From Mycobacterium kiyosense (GTDB lineage: Bacteria; Actinomycetota; Actinomycetes; Mycobacteriales; Mycobacteriaceae), in contig AP025179.1 of NCBI GenBank assembly GCA_021654635.1, positions 3,534,001 to 3,598,000 on the forward strand: a stretch of DNA of 64,000 bases. Direction: 5' to 3'. Made by a program: the position numbers and the translations under genes. This document shows, piece after piece, positions 1-9,082 of this stretch. Every line of letters starts with the position of its first letter. The stretch's first letter is position 1. The notes under the pieces were generated by a model. The model did no database searches, was not told the origin of the DNA, and saw nothing but the letters and a program-made list of their open reading frames with translations.

Positions 1-152
1 AAGCGCATGCGCTCAGAAAATTCATCAGCGAAGCCGTTGTCGCTGCGTGAGGCGACGATGACGTCGTCGCCGTGGTGGTGGAAAGCGCGGGCGATATCCT
101 GACCGATGCCTTTGTTACCGCCGGTAATGACTACTGTTCGTGGGTTAGTCAC
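1..152 (-). CDS. Short-chain dehydrogenase/reductase, N-terminal part only (runs off the left edge)
   Basis: The frame opens with GTG at 152 behind a GAGGGG ribosome-binding site that overlaps the end of the preceding dehydrogenase gene. The first residues read VTNPRTVVITGGNKGIGQDI, the nucleotide-binding TGGxxGIG turn of a classical short-chain dehydrogenase (NAD(P)-dependent oxidoreductase). Only about 50 residues lie in the window, so the catalytic Ser-Tyr-Lys set is not visible and the substrate cannot be guessed. The gap to the upstream dehydrogenase is 8 bases, so the two are probably one transcript. Confidence 0.8.
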   Translation of the reverse strand, partial: MTNPRTVVITGGNKGIGQDIARAFHHHGDDVIVASRSDNGFADEFSERMR

Positions 153-160
153 GAGTCCCC

Positions 161-940
161 TCAAATTGACATGGCGCTAAAACCGCCGTCAACTGCGATC
201 TCTGCGCCGGTGACGAAGCTGGCGGCATCCGACAGCATCCACAGAGACGCTCCGACCAATTCGCTCACTTCTCCGTAGCGGTTCATTGGAGTATGGCCCA
301 AGATCGCTGCTTCCCGTTCGGGAGTAATGAAATTCTTGCGATTCCAGTCGGTGGGAAAGAATCCGGGGCGTAAGGCGTTTACCCGCACTCTCGCTGGAGC
401 CCATTCCCGCGCCAAGTTTTTAGTCAGATTGACAATCCCAGCCTTCGCAACCGAATAGGCGTAGGCCTTCGATAGGGGTGGACCGGCAGACGCAGAAGAT
501 ATGTTCATGATCGCGCCGTATCCGCGATTCACCATGTAACCACCCAGGACTTGGCAACCCAGGAGGGTACCGGTGAGTTGAGTAGCGAGCACTTCATCCC
601 ATTCCTCGACGCTAATATCGAGAAATGGCGTCGGCGAATTTATACCCGCACCGTTGACAGCGATATGAAGGTCACCCCACTTTTCCAGAATTTCATCCAG
701 CGCGGCCTCGAAATCGCTTTTGCTCCGGACATCGACACGCAGCGGGAGGGCTTGCCCGCCGAAGTCGCGGATTTCCGCCGCGACCGCTTCGGATTTCTCG
801 ATTCGCGAATCCAAGATAGCCACCTTGACACCCGCTTTTGCGAGCCCTCTGCTGATCTCGCCAATCAGATGCCCGCCGGCTCCGGTCAGCGCAGCGACTT
901 TATCCTCTAGGTTAAACAGGTTAGTCAGGTAGTTCTCCAT
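161..940 (-). CDS. Short-chain dehydrogenase/reductase (SDR), about 259 aa
   Basis: Cytosolic NAD(P)-dependent oxidoreductase of the classical SDR fold. The cofactor turn is TGAGGHLIG (about residues 19-27), followed by the NGAG segment, the catalytic Ser in NISSASAG, the YSVAK active-site motif and the typical C-terminal TGAEIAVDGG. Length is normal for the family. I start at ATG 940 because AGGAAG sits 7 bases upstream; the frame stays open for 49 more codons, but those residues do not resemble the family. The sequence resembles gluconate or mannonate-type sugar-acid dehydrogenases, but the substrate is inference. It lies directly upstream of a second SDR gene. Confidence 0.85.
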   Translation of the reverse strand: MENYLTNLFNLEDKVAALTGAGGHLIGEISRGLAKAGVKVAILDSRIEKSEAVAAEIRDFGGQALPLRVDVRSKSDFEAALDEILEKWGDLHIAVNGAGINSPTPFLDISVEEWDEVLATQLTGTLLGCQVLGGYMVNRGYGAIMNISSASAGPPLSKAYAYSVAKAGIVNLTKNLAREWAPARVRVNALRPGFFPTDWNRKNFITPEREAAILGHTPMNRYGEVSELVGASLWMLSDAASFVTGAEIAVDGGFSAMSI

Positions 941-1054
941 GCAGCGCTTCCTGTAGTGGGTGGCAGGCCTGGATTTCAGCGCGGCGCCTGCATATTCTGG
1001 CAGAACACTACCCCGCCGCGGATTCGGGTCGACGCCCCGGTCAGACCAATCCGG

Positions 1055-1079
1055 CTCGTCCGGCGCGCCACCGGACGAG
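1055..1079 (-). terminator. Stem-loop downstream of the membrane-protein pseudogene
   Basis: A perfect 9-bp stem (CTCGTCCGG with CCGGACGAG) around a 7-base loop, about 45 bases past the stop codon at 1124. There is no U tract, which is common for mycobacterial stem-loop terminators. It would separate the membrane-protein unit from the SDR pair. Confidence 0.5.
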
Positions 1080-1123
1080 GCCAGCAAGCTCGGGGGCGGG
1101 AAAACGGTGGTGCTTCCGACGGA

Positions 1124-2907
1124 CTACCGGGTTTGGATCAGCAACCATTTATTGTCCCACTTAACGCTGTTGCCAAAGTCGCTCGTATAAACGACTTTCC
1201 ACGCACCATCGTTGATCTTCTGCTCGATCATGTCGTTTAGCAACCGATGCGGCAGTGGGTTGCCATGGTTGTATACCACCTCGTGCAAGCGAAGGATTTT
1301 GAGCTCCCGCTGGAGGAAGATCCACTTCGGCGGCGAATTTCGCAGCTCAGTAATCAAATTTTGAATGGTTTGCTCACAGGATATGTCGAAAAATGTCTGG
1401 ACCGCATTATTCCACGGCGGTATGGCGCAGAAATAGTTTGCATAAGGCAACGGAATGGACAACAGATCATTGTCCGGGCCCTTTTCTTCGATCGTCTCAC
1501 AGACTGGCTTAATCATATGCAATAGCTCGGTGCTGATTACCATTGGGCCATAGTCGGGGTGGTGATACACAGTTCGACCGCTGAACATGGGCTTTTCCGA
1601 ATACGTATGCCAGTGGCAGGGATCATGAAATCGGTAGACAACTGTGGAACAAATCAGCAGAACAGCGGAAGCGTACAGAAATTCTCTTATCCATTGCTTC
1701 TTGACGTGGATGGGCGAGCAAATAGCCAACACTACAATCAACACCGCCACCGGCGAATAAAGGTCAAAATGTGATTCACCTGAGGACATCGATGCCGAAG
1801 CCAATTGTCCGAGCGGTATGAAAATGAGGATCTCGCGGGTATCCCAATCGCGGACGCGGGGCGAGCCCAGTAGCCACAGGATAAACTTCCAACCCACCCA
1901 TAAGCACAGCCCGTATGCCAAAATTACGAGCGGGCTGTAGATAATTACCAATGCAACATTGTCTCTAATTAAAGTCACATACAGTGCGTAAGCCCAGTCG
2001 ATCATCATTGCGAGGCCAACCGCGGCGAAAACGATCCGCTTCCAGCCATGTTTGCGGCCCAGCGGGCGCAGCGCAAAAAACCCAGATTAGCGCAAAAAAA
2101 GGCGCACCCCGCCGCTACTGAGCTCTGAAATCCATGACACAGCCATACAACCCTGCTCCAGGGAAGCCGCAGAGGGTGCAACAAAATGTCCAACGTGCCG
2201 CCTTTATTGCCGGCAGCATTCAGAAGCGTCGACGTGACGTAGTCATGCAAGGAATCCCCGGTAAGGGCCACGACGATCTGGACGGTCAAGCCCGTCGCGA
2301 CGCCGTAGGCGAGTAAGGACAAGAGTTTCCTCGCGGGTGCCAGGCACATGATGCCAAGTACCACAGCAACGATCAGCGCAGCACCGTCGTTGGGCCGGGT
2401 GGTCAGCGCCAGGCCGGATAGCGCGCCAAGTAACGCCACCATACCCTGGGCACGGACGGCGCTCGACGCTTTTTGCAAGGCCAGCAGCGCTAGCAGGGAA
2501 TACAGGACAAAGCAGTCGGCAAGGACGTGGTAGTCGTCGAAGCGGTATGCCTCGAAGGAAACGGTGACAAAGAAAGCGCAGGCGAGCACGATCCCCTTGC
2601 CGGCGTCTGAAAGGCTCGTTCGCCGCATCAGCAAGCGAAGCGCCAGGCAGTACGCCACCAAATGAAGTACCGCCGGGATCTTCGAGACCAGCCATCCCTT
2701 GCCGAGCACGGCCATGAAGGCGCTGGTTTCGAGTACGTAGACCGGCTGCAACACCAGATGCATATCGGAATAGAGGTGTTTGCCGGCGGCAAAAAAAACG
2801 CTGTACCAATACCAAACTCCGTCGCTAGCGGCGTGAGTGTTCGCGATCATGGCGAGCCCGAACAAGACGCAGAAGGCGAAGGAAATATGAACCGTCCCGA
2901 GTTTCAT
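1124..2907 (-). pseudogene. Polytopic membrane protein (GT-C-like), main body; frameshifted and cut off from its N terminus
   Basis: Two overlapping frames form one protein. Frame 1 (2907 to 2005) holds several membrane helices with a TRPNDGAA loop; frame 2 (about 2080 to 1124) holds further helices and a soluble C-terminal domain of about 160 residues. Frame 2 has a stop just upstream of the second T run, so the join must lie after it, most simply at the six-T run at 2075-2080, giving NLGFFALRPLGRKHGW across the joint. The N terminus lies beyond two insertion sequences (4250-4300 and 5569-5682). Joined together, the protein would be about 640 residues. The layout suggests a glycosyltransferase-C type enzyme using a lipid-linked sugar donor, but no diagnostic motif is certain. 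The ATG at 2907 belongs to the end of the insertion sequence. Confidence 0.7.
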
Positions 2908-3818
2908 GCACCCTCGGGGTTCTGTGAGCCGGCCGGTTGGTCGGTCACGAGTTCGGAATAGTAGCGGGCTTCGGCTTCGGCCGGTGGGATGCGCCCGAGG
3001 CGGTGCATGAGGCGCTGCTGGTTGTACCAGGCGACGTAGTCGGCGGTGATGTACTCGACATCGCCCAGGGCGTTCAGCGGGCCGCGGCGAAACGGCGAAT
3101 CCGCCCGGATGCACTCGTTCTTGTAGAGCCCGATGGTGGTCTCGGCCAACGCGTTATCGTAGGCATCGCCGACGCTGCCGACCGAGGGACGTAATCCCGA
3201 AAGAGTCAGTGTCTCACCGAATCTCACACTTGTATATTGACTGCCTGCGTCGCTGTGATGGATGCCGTCCTCGATGGGATGGCCCTGCCGTGCACGCAGT
3301 GCGGCGGCCTGGCGGATCGCCGATTCGACGAAGCGGGTGTGCTTGGAACCCGAGGCTTCCCAGCCCACGATGGCCCCGGCGTAGGCGTCGATGACGAACG
3401 CGACGTAGACGAACATCCCGGTGATGAGCCTGACGTAGGTGAAGTCGGCCACCAGCAGCAGGTTGGGGGCGCCCACGCCGAACTGGCGGTCGACCAGATC
3501 CGGCGGGCGCACCGCATTCGGGTCGGCGACGGTGGTGCGGACCGTCTTGCTCCGCCGAACGCCCTGCCAGCCGTTTTTGCGCATCAGCCGCTCCACGGTG
3601 GACTTGGCCACTGGGATGCCTTCGCGTTGCAGATGGGCCCACATCTTCAACGACCCGTACAGCGACTCCGGCTTGCGGCGGCCGTGTTCGTCGGGCTCGT
3701 AGTAGCCGGCCAGGATCTCGGTGATCGTGGCGTCCCACAGGGCCCGCTTCGACGGCGCCCGCGTGGCCCAGGCGTGGAATGTTCGCGGGGCGATCGGCAC
3801 CCCATGCTCGGTGAGCAC
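2904..3818 (-). CDS. IS3-family transposase OrfB (DDE integrase domain)
   Basis: The rve-type catalytic core carries the DDE triad: Asp in VADFTYV, Asp in HHSDAGSQYTS and Glu in the NALAETTIGLYKNE segment. The N-terminal part contains the HTH_21-like region of IS3 OrfB proteins. Family-like sequence (FIAENRNRFGVAPICRV) starts about 20 codons upstream of the first possible start codon at 3818, in the -1 frame of orfA. The working protein is therefore probably an OrfAB fusion made by -1 frameshifting. The stop codon overlaps the ATG at 2907 as ATGA. Confidence 0.9.
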   Translation of the reverse strand: MLTEHGVPIAPRTFHAWATRAPSKRALWDATITEILAGYYEPDEHGRRKPESLYGSLKMWAHLQREGIPVAKSTVERLMRKNGWQGVRRSKTVRTTVADPNAVRPPDLVDRQFGVGAPNLLLVADFTYVRLITGMFVYVAFVIDAYAGAIVGWEASGSKHTRFVESAIRQAAALRARQGHPIEDGIHHSDAGSQYTSVRFGETLTLSGLRPSVGSVGDAYDNALAETTIGLYKNECIRADSPFRRGPLNALGDVEYITADYVAWYNQQRLMHRLGRIPPAEAEARYYSELVTDQPAGSQNPEGA

Positions 3819-3883
3819 GCGGCAGATCGGAGCGACCCCAAAACGGTTCCTGTTCTCGGCGATGAACTGGCAGACCGTAGCGG

Positions 3884-4198
3884 TCAGCGGCGGTTGCGCG
3901 GGTCGCTCTCCCGCACGAAGAAAGTTGTTGCCGCCTTCAGGATTTCGATCGTCTGCTCCAGCTCAGCGTTACGTCGCTTGAGGGCGCGGATCTCTGCAGC
4001 CGCGGAGCTGGATACACCGTCGCGATCACCTTCGTCGATCTGGTGCTGACGGATCCAGTGACGCAACGTCTCAGCGGTCATCCCCAACCGCTTGGACACC
4101 GCGGTGATCGCTGCCCACTCGCTCGGATAGTCATCGCGATGGTCCAGCACAAGACGAACCGCCTTCGCCCGCGTGTCCCGGTCGTACTTGCTCGGCAT
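3884..4198 (-). CDS. IS3-family transposase OrfA (helix-turn-helix)
   Basis: 104 residues beginning MPSKYDRDTRAKAVRLVL, the helix-turn-helix that recognises the element's ends. A leucine-zipper-like stretch follows (ALKRRNAELEQTIEILKAA), typical of IS3 OrfA. ATG 4198 has GGAAGG upstream; the longer frame from 4234 reaches almost to the inverted repeat and is less likely. The C-terminal residues RESDPRNRR lie in the zone where the ribosome would shift into orfB. Confidence 0.88.
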   Translation of the reverse strand: MPSKYDRDTRAKAVRLVLDHRDDYPSEWAAITAVSKRLGMTAETLRHWIRQHQIDEGDRDGVSSSAAAEIRALKRRNAELEQTIEILKAATTFFVRESDPRNRR

Positions 4199-4249
4199 GA
4201 CATGCACCTTCCCAAGGAAGGAGGTGCGCATCAAACGCGGGATGGTTCA

Positions 4250-4300
4250 AATATTTTGATATAGGTTGCTCTGGTTAGCAATCCGATCAGGCTGTTGCTT
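4250..4300 (-). pseudogene. 51-bp scrap of the interrupted membrane-protein gene between the two insertion sequences
   Basis: This stretch, including one AATA duplication (4250-4253) and one CTT duplication (4298-4300), reads in frame as KQQPDRIANQSNLYQNI. It joins the N-terminal fragment at 5569-5682 to the main body at 2883. Removing both elements and one copy of each target duplication restores an uninterrupted frame, which is direct evidence that both elements landed in the same gene. Confidence 0.8.
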
Positions 4301-4370
4301 GGGTCTGCTGCACGAATAGGTGACATCTGAGTTGGCTTGCCCAGCATGGGCGGGCTGGAAGGATGTCCCC

Positions 4371-4679
4371 ATGGCAAGGCCCTACCCCCGCGAGTTCCGC
4401 GACGACGTCGTCCGGGTCGCTCGCAACCGCGATGACGGTGTAACGATCGAGCAGATCGCCACCGATTTCGGAGTGCACCCGATGACGCTGCAGAAATGGC
4501 TCCGTCAGGCCGACATCGACGAAGGCACCAAGCCCGGCAAGAGCGCCAGCGAGTCCGGTGAGCTGCGCGAAGCCCGACGGCGGATCAAACTGCTAGAGCA
4601 AGAGAACGAGGTGCTGCGCCGGGCCGCAGCGTATTTATCGCAGGCCAATCTGCCGGGAAAAGGGTCTACCCGCTCGTGA
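4371..4679 (+). CDS. IS3-family transposase OrfA of element B
   Basis: 102 residues starting MARPYPREFRDDVV, a helix-turn-helix (GVTIEQIATDFGVHPMTLQKWL) followed by a coiled-coil heptad region (LREARRRIKLLEQENEVLRRAAA). ATG 4371 is chosen because GGAAGG lies 7 bases upstream; a longer frame from 4320 runs into the inverted repeat. Near the end the codons GGA AAA GGG form an A-AAA-G slip site. Shifting by -1 there continues in frame into OrfB as PGKRVYPLVKEL. Confidence 0.88.
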   Translation: MARPYPREFRDDVVRVARNRDDGVTIEQIATDFGVHPMTLQKWLRQADIDEGTKPGKSASESGELREARRRIKLLEQENEVLRRAAAYLSQANLPGKGSTRS

Positions 4680-5533
4680 AAGAGCTCGCCGCCGACGGGA
4701 TCCCCGTCGCGGTGACGTGCCGGGTACTCAAGCTCTCCCGCCAACCGTATTACCGCTGGCTGGCCGACCCCATCACCGAGGCCGAACTCATCGAGGCCTA
4801 CCGCGCCAATGCGCTGTTCGACGCGCACGCAGACGATCCGGAGTTCGGCTACCGCTACCTCGTGGAGGAGGCGCGCGATGCCGGCGAGCCGATGGCCGAG
4901 CGCACCGCATGGCGGATCTGCTCGCAGAATCGACTGTGGAGCGTGTTTGGTAAGAAACGCGGCAAGAACGGCAAAGTCGGGCCGCCGGTGCACGACGATC
5001 TTGTCGAGCGTGACTTCACCGCTGAAGGGCCAAATCAGTTGTGGCTCAGTGACATCACTGAGCACCGCACCGGTGAGGGCAAGCTCTACCTCTGTGCGAT
5101 TAAGGACGTGTTCTCCAACCGGATCGTCGGCTACAGCATCGACTCCCGAATGAAGTCACAACTGGCCATCCGGGCACTACACAGCGCGGTAGCCCGACGC
5201 GGAGATGTCGCGGGGTGCATTCTGCACTCGGATCGCGGATCTCAGTTCCGGTCAAGGAAATTCGTACACGCCTTGAATCAACACGAGATGGTCGGCTCTA
5301 TGGGCCGTGTCGGAGCCGCCGGCGACAACGCCGCCATCGAGAGCTTCTTTAGCCTGCTGCAGAAGAACGTGCTCGACCGCCGCCGCTGGGACACCCGAGA
5401 ACAACTCCGCATCGCGATCGTCACCTGGATCGAGCGCACCTACCACCGGCGCCGCCGCCAGTCCGGCCTCGGGCGGTTGACCCCGATCGAATTCGAAGCA
5501 ATCATGACCACACCGGCCAGTCAGGCCGCGTGA
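4676..5533 (+). CDS. IS3-family transposase OrfB of element B (DDE integrase domain)
   Basis: 285 residues with a complete rve domain: Asp in LSDITEH, Asp in HSDRGSQFRS and Glu in AAIESFFSLLQ. GTG 4676 overlaps the OrfA stop as GTGA, so it may be started by coupling, but the OrfAB fusion through the A-AAA-G site is the usual way IS3 elements make active transposase. Nothing is truncated. Confidence 0.9.
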   Translation: MKELAADGIPVAVTCRVLKLSRQPYYRWLADPITEAELIEAYRANALFDAHADDPEFGYRYLVEEARDAGEPMAERTAWRICSQNRLWSVFGKKRGKNGKVGPPVHDDLVERDFTAEGPNQLWLSDITEHRTGEGKLYLCAIKDVFSNRIVGYSIDSRMKSQLAIRALHSAVARRGDVAGCILHSDRGSQFRSRKFVHALNQHEMVGSMGRVGAAGDNAAIESFFSLLQKNVLDRRRWDTREQLRIAIVTWIERTYHRRRRQSGLGRLTPIEFEAIMTTPASQAA

Positions 5534-5565
5534 CCGAAACTGTCACCTGATCGTGCAGCAGACCC

Positions 5566-5682
5566 CTTGATTGCGGGGACGTCCTCTGTCGCGAGAACAT
5601 CCTCTTCCACGCGGACTGCGTTCTCGAACGGATCTTCGACGGCCGAAATCGGCTCTTCTAATGCCTCTACCCGCTGTTTCAA
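5566..5682 (-). pseudogene. N-terminal fragment of the membrane-protein gene cut by the insertion sequences
   Basis: A frame starts at TTG 5682 behind GGGGGAAAGG. It encodes an acidic leader of about 38 residues (LKQRVEALEEPISAVEDPFE and on) and ends in insertion sequence B. It continues in frame through 4300-4250 and then 2883. This gives the original gene a roughly 55-residue cytoplasmic N terminus ahead of the first membrane helix (FAFCVLFGLAMIA). Nothing resembling a gene lies between 5683 and 5889. Confidence 0.7.
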
Positions 5683-5889
5683 CGCCTTTCCCCCTTACCC
5701 GACAACGCCACTGCCGGGCCGGCGCAGCCCAGCTAGCCGCCTATCCGTCAGCCCAGTGCCGACTTTGCCCACGAGGCTCTGATCAGCTCCGACGACGACG
5801 GCAATTCGGCAACTTCAGGCCCGACGCGCACCATCCGCGAACGACGGGCCTGCGTGCTTGGTCTTCCTATCGCAGGAAAGCTTTCCAGA

Positions 5890-7415
5890 TTAGTTGGCGG
5901 TTGGGAGGAAAACTGACTTATTAGCTTGGAACGCATCCCTGGCTTCGATCGCGTCACCTAGTCGTCGCGTGGCGACACCTGTCAACGAGGTCGGCCGTCG
6001 CGCGTAGGAGACAATCACCACTACACAGATGCCCAGCCACAGGAGCGGTCCAAGAGATACGGTCGTGGAAACAATGGACCTGCCTGTCGTTCCGGTCACC
6101 CCGAATTGTCCCGTTATGTCACCGGCCTGGACTGGCGGGCCGGGCAGTGGGATTTGCGCTATACACAGTGCGACGGCGAGGCTCACACAAGCACCGAGCG
6201 CCCGGCGCGGATCACCGGCGGCCGCGAACTGCTCAAAGATTCCGGTTGAGGGCAGTCCGTCGGGAGCCCGCAGCATCACCGCGGCGACCGGCAGTACGAA
6301 GACAAGGTAGTAGGGCTGGCTCAACGCTGGGGCGAGACTCGCCGCGGCCAATAGCAAAACACCTGCCATCACCGGGGGAATTCGCCGCCCCAGAAACAGA
6401 ACCGAAACGACCACGGCTGCCAGCACGGCGTAGCCCAGAACTGATCGTGGGCCTGCCAGGTAGCCGTCCGGCGGCATCAAGCCCGTCTGAAGCGTCTTGA
6501 GACCGTCGGGCACAAGGAGCAGCGCCTTGCCAAATGACACGTTCGACGTCGCAAGAAGTGCCTTATAGGAGCCGTTACCGTAGGCGAAGCTGTTGTGGAT
6601 CGATTGCGGGATTGTTTGTGGGAAGTTGCGCGACCACAGTAGGTAAGCGGCCAGGTTGGACAGCACGACACCACCCGCCCCGATGGTCCCCACCGCCATT
6701 GACGGGCCGCGAACAGCGCAACGCATAACATCGCGAACTGGGGCTTCACCAGCGCAGCCACGATGACCATCACCGCAACCAGACCCCATCGTCGCCGACA
6801 CAGCGCCACTAAGTAGACCAACATGGCCGGCACTGCGAACCCCGCCGAATTGCCTCGGTCGATCACCATCCAAACCGGAATAGCGGCAACACTGCATGCG
6901 AGGAAAACCACGATCCGCTCAAGACCTCGTGCGCCCCGCGCCGCCCACACCGCCGGGCACAGAGTGGCGATCGTCAGGGCGAGCTGGTAACCGATCAACG
7001 AAAGCCGTTCTGCGCCCAGCCATTTACCCAGAATTCCGAAGATTAGCTGCGGCAGCATTCCAGCCGCGGGATAGTTGTTGTACGCGTACGTCAGGCCCGA
7101 CCGGAGGTGCACGGGATAGCGGTCCCACGGATTGGCCTGCAGCCCTAGGTCCACCACCATCGTGTAGTCGCTGAAGCAATGCCGTCCAACTTTTGTGCTC
7201 CAGTCGAGGTAGCAATCGTCCGGCACGAAAACCAACGACGACATGACGTCGACCGAAAAGTACTGAGTTAGAACGAATCCGAACACAGCCGAAACCGCCG
7301 TCACGACGAGCACGGTGCCGAGCAGAAGAGTCCGCGCCGGTTGGCCGACGATCACCGCCGCATAATGTTTTGCTTTGGACTTCCAAATCCGAAGAAGCTC
7401 TAAGGGCCGAGTCAC
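5890..7415 (-). pseudogene. Polytopic membrane protein (GT-C-like), one frame break
   Basis: Frame 1 (from GTG 7415) has a first helix and an outward loop (YFSVDVMSSLVFVPDDCYLD), then several helices up to ALFAARQWRW. The same protein continues in the -1 frame as GTIGAGGVVLSNLAAYLLWS to the stop at 5890. The break sits at the C run 6688-6691; one extra base would restore about 509 residues. The start overlaps the stop of the upstream membrane gene as GTGA, so the two are translationally coupled. The architecture resembles DUF2029/GT87-type mannosyltransferases of mycobacteria, but I see no decisive motif. It may be intact in reality if the base is a sequencing error. Confidence 0.7.
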
Positions 7416-9082
7416 CCGCGTACTCCCCCGCTCTGGGCTGTCCCCACGCGCTCACACTGCCGGTTCGCCAGCTCAGCGGACGGTGTTGGCGAGGGGGCCG
7501 CAGATTTCGATCCCGTGAAAGTCCCACGTGCCCCAGCGGCGAAGAACAATCCGAGCCCCAATCCCAGCAACACAGGACCGATCAGGAGCATGACGCGTAC
7601 CCCGGAGGTCGTCACGCCGGCGAACTTACCGCGAAGCCACATCCGCTTGTACTCAGCCGCATTGTCTGCGTCGGATGGGCGCAGTTCGGGTGGCAGAATC
7701 GCCCTGATATCAGGATCCCGAAGCTGATCGGCGACCAATCCTGGGTTGGGATGGATGAGATCGAATGAATGTCCTGGGCGCCGTTTCGTTAGGTCGGCCA
7801 CGTTCCCTGTGGCGAAGAACGACTTAATATTTGTGACCTGTTGGGCGGCAGCCCGGCTCCAGTCGATAGCGCCGAGCTCGAATAGGTAGCCGCCCACTGC
7901 GAAGATGAATACAAGGCTGAACACCCACGCCGTAGCATATCTTACCGCATTTGCGCCGAACTTCCCTACACGGCCCCGCTCTGCGAAACAAAAGACCGCA
8001 ATCAGTGCCGCCGGATAAATAAGTAGCAGAATGTCCATGTAACGTGGCGCGATATTTATCCCGCGGCCATAAGCGAGCAGCACAGCCTGAACCGTTACCC
8101 ACACGGTTATTCCCAATACGAGCCATGCTCGGTCCGTCATTGCTAGGCGGCGTGCGGCCACGTACCGGCAGAACCATACCGCTGGGATCAATCCCATGAT
8201 CAGTTCCGCTACGAGGAGCAATAATCCCAGAAAGAAAGTCTTTGGCGTGCTAAGCGCATGGGAATAGGTCGCTGTTGAGAGAGCCATCGCAGCGCACACC
8301 AGCAGGATAGCGGCGAGCCCTGCGTACTCGCGCCCACCGCGCTTTCGAGCACCTACGGACAACTGCACTCCCACTACGGCACCAGCAGCGACAATGCCGC
8401 TCACGCTTGCCGCGAAGGACAGGAACCCGAGAAGTGCGGCAGCCAGACCGCAATACCAACGCAGCGAGAAGGCTCTCGCACTAGCGAACGCCCATAAGGC
8501 CAGTATCCCAAATAGCACCACAAAATATATCTGGGACTGGAAGCCCCAAAGGACGTTTTCGTAGCCTCCCATGCTCGCAAACACAACGGCAACGAAGCCA
8601 ACAAACAAAATTCTGCGCCGCACCGCGACGAGTGGTATTAGCAGTGCTGCGAGCAAGGTGATTGCGGCAGTATGAAGAACTGCATCTAGAATCATTTCGA
8701 GGCGCGGATTCCACTCTCCGGCTAATTCCAAATGCGCGAGCACAAGCAGCCGGGTTAAAAAGATTCGGTGCTCGTTGTGCGGAGCAATCAAGTCAGCAAA
8801 CGAAAGCGTGCCCCTTAGATAGGGCGCGTAGATAATCGCTGCTTCGCCATCCCACTGGTCGACTATAGGCACGGGCGAACCGAGAGATGAGATAACGATT
8901 AATTTTGCGCCCAGGACGAAGCATGCAAGCGCGGCCAGTAATCCGAACCGGGTTGGACGCGGGTCCGCCGCATCCGCCGATTCCGCTCCGGCGTGGTGCT
9001 CATCGCCGAATGAAGTCGGCGCGACTTGCTGCACTTCCGAAAGCTCCTCTGCAGCATCCGGCGTCGAACTCTCACGCTCCAC
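7412..9082 (-). CDS. Large polytopic membrane protein, 556 aa, GT-C-like
   Basis: An N-terminal cytoplasmic segment of about 45 residues precedes ten or more membrane helices and a Pro/Ser-rich C-terminal tail. After helix 1 the loop contains PVPIVDQWDGEA and, further on, APHNEHRIFLTRLL; acidic residues in the first outer loop are typical of GT-C enzymes that use polyprenyl-phosphate sugars. GTG 9082 has AAGGGGG about 10 bases upstream. It is the first gene of a three-gene membrane-protein run read leftwards. I do not recognise a named orthologue; a role in cell-wall or surface glycolipid building is inference. Confidence 0.75.
   Translation of the reverse strand: MERESSTPDAAEELSEVQQVAPTSFGDEHHAGAESADAADPRPTRFGLLAALACFVLGAKLIVISSLGSPVPIVDQWDGEAAIIYAPYLRGTLSFADLIAPHNEHRIFLTRLLVLAHLELAGEWNPRLEMILDAVLHTAAITLLAALLIPLVAVRRRILFVGFVAVVFASMGGYENVLWGFQSQIYFVVLFGILALWAFASARAFSLRWYCGLAAALLGFLSFAASVSGIVAAGAVVGVQLSVGARKRGGREYAGLAAILLVCAAMALSTATYSHALSTPKTFFLGLLLLVAELIMGLIPAVWFCRYVAARRLAMTDRAWLVLGITVWVTVQAVLLAYGRGINIAPRYMDILLLIYPAALIAVFCFAERGRVGKFGANAVRYATAWVFSLVFIFAVGGYLFELGAIDWSRAAAQQVTNIKSFFATGNVADLTKRRPGHSFDLIHPNPGLVADQLRDPDIRAILPPELRPSDADNAAEYKRMWLRGKFAGVTTSGVRVMLLIGPVLLGLGLGLFFAAGARGTFTGSKSAAPSPTPSAELANRQCERVGTAQSGGVRG

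Larger units (their letters stand above)
2888..4249 (-). mobile_element. Insertion sequence A, IS3 family, complete, 1362 bp
   Basis: The ends are imperfect inverted repeats starting TGAACC(G/A)TCCCG (about 19 of 22 positions match). The flanks carry a 4-bp direct duplication AATA at 2884-2887 and 4250-4253. Two frames, orfA and orfB, are arranged as in IS3 elements, with orfB in the -1 frame. Both frames and the catalytic residues are intact, so the element looks recent and possibly active. It interrupts a membrane-protein gene. I do not assign an IS number. Confidence 0.92.
4301..5565 (+). mobile_element. Insertion sequence B, IS3 family, complete, 1265 bp
   Basis: The terminal inverted repeats are GGGTCTGCTGCACGA plus a further ten bases with two mismatches (23 of 25 match), at 4301-4325 and 5541-5565. 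A 3-bp direct duplication CTT lies at 4298-4300 and 5566-5568, as expected for IS3. Two frames overlap as GTGA. The inverted repeats and proteins differ from element A, so the two are independent arrivals from different subgroups. Both inserted into the same membrane-protein gene. Confidence 0.93.

Noticed and set aside
4287..4478. Small open frame across the left end of insertion sequence B
   Set aside because: It spans the inverted repeat and is in a different frame from the interrupted gene; no ribosome site.
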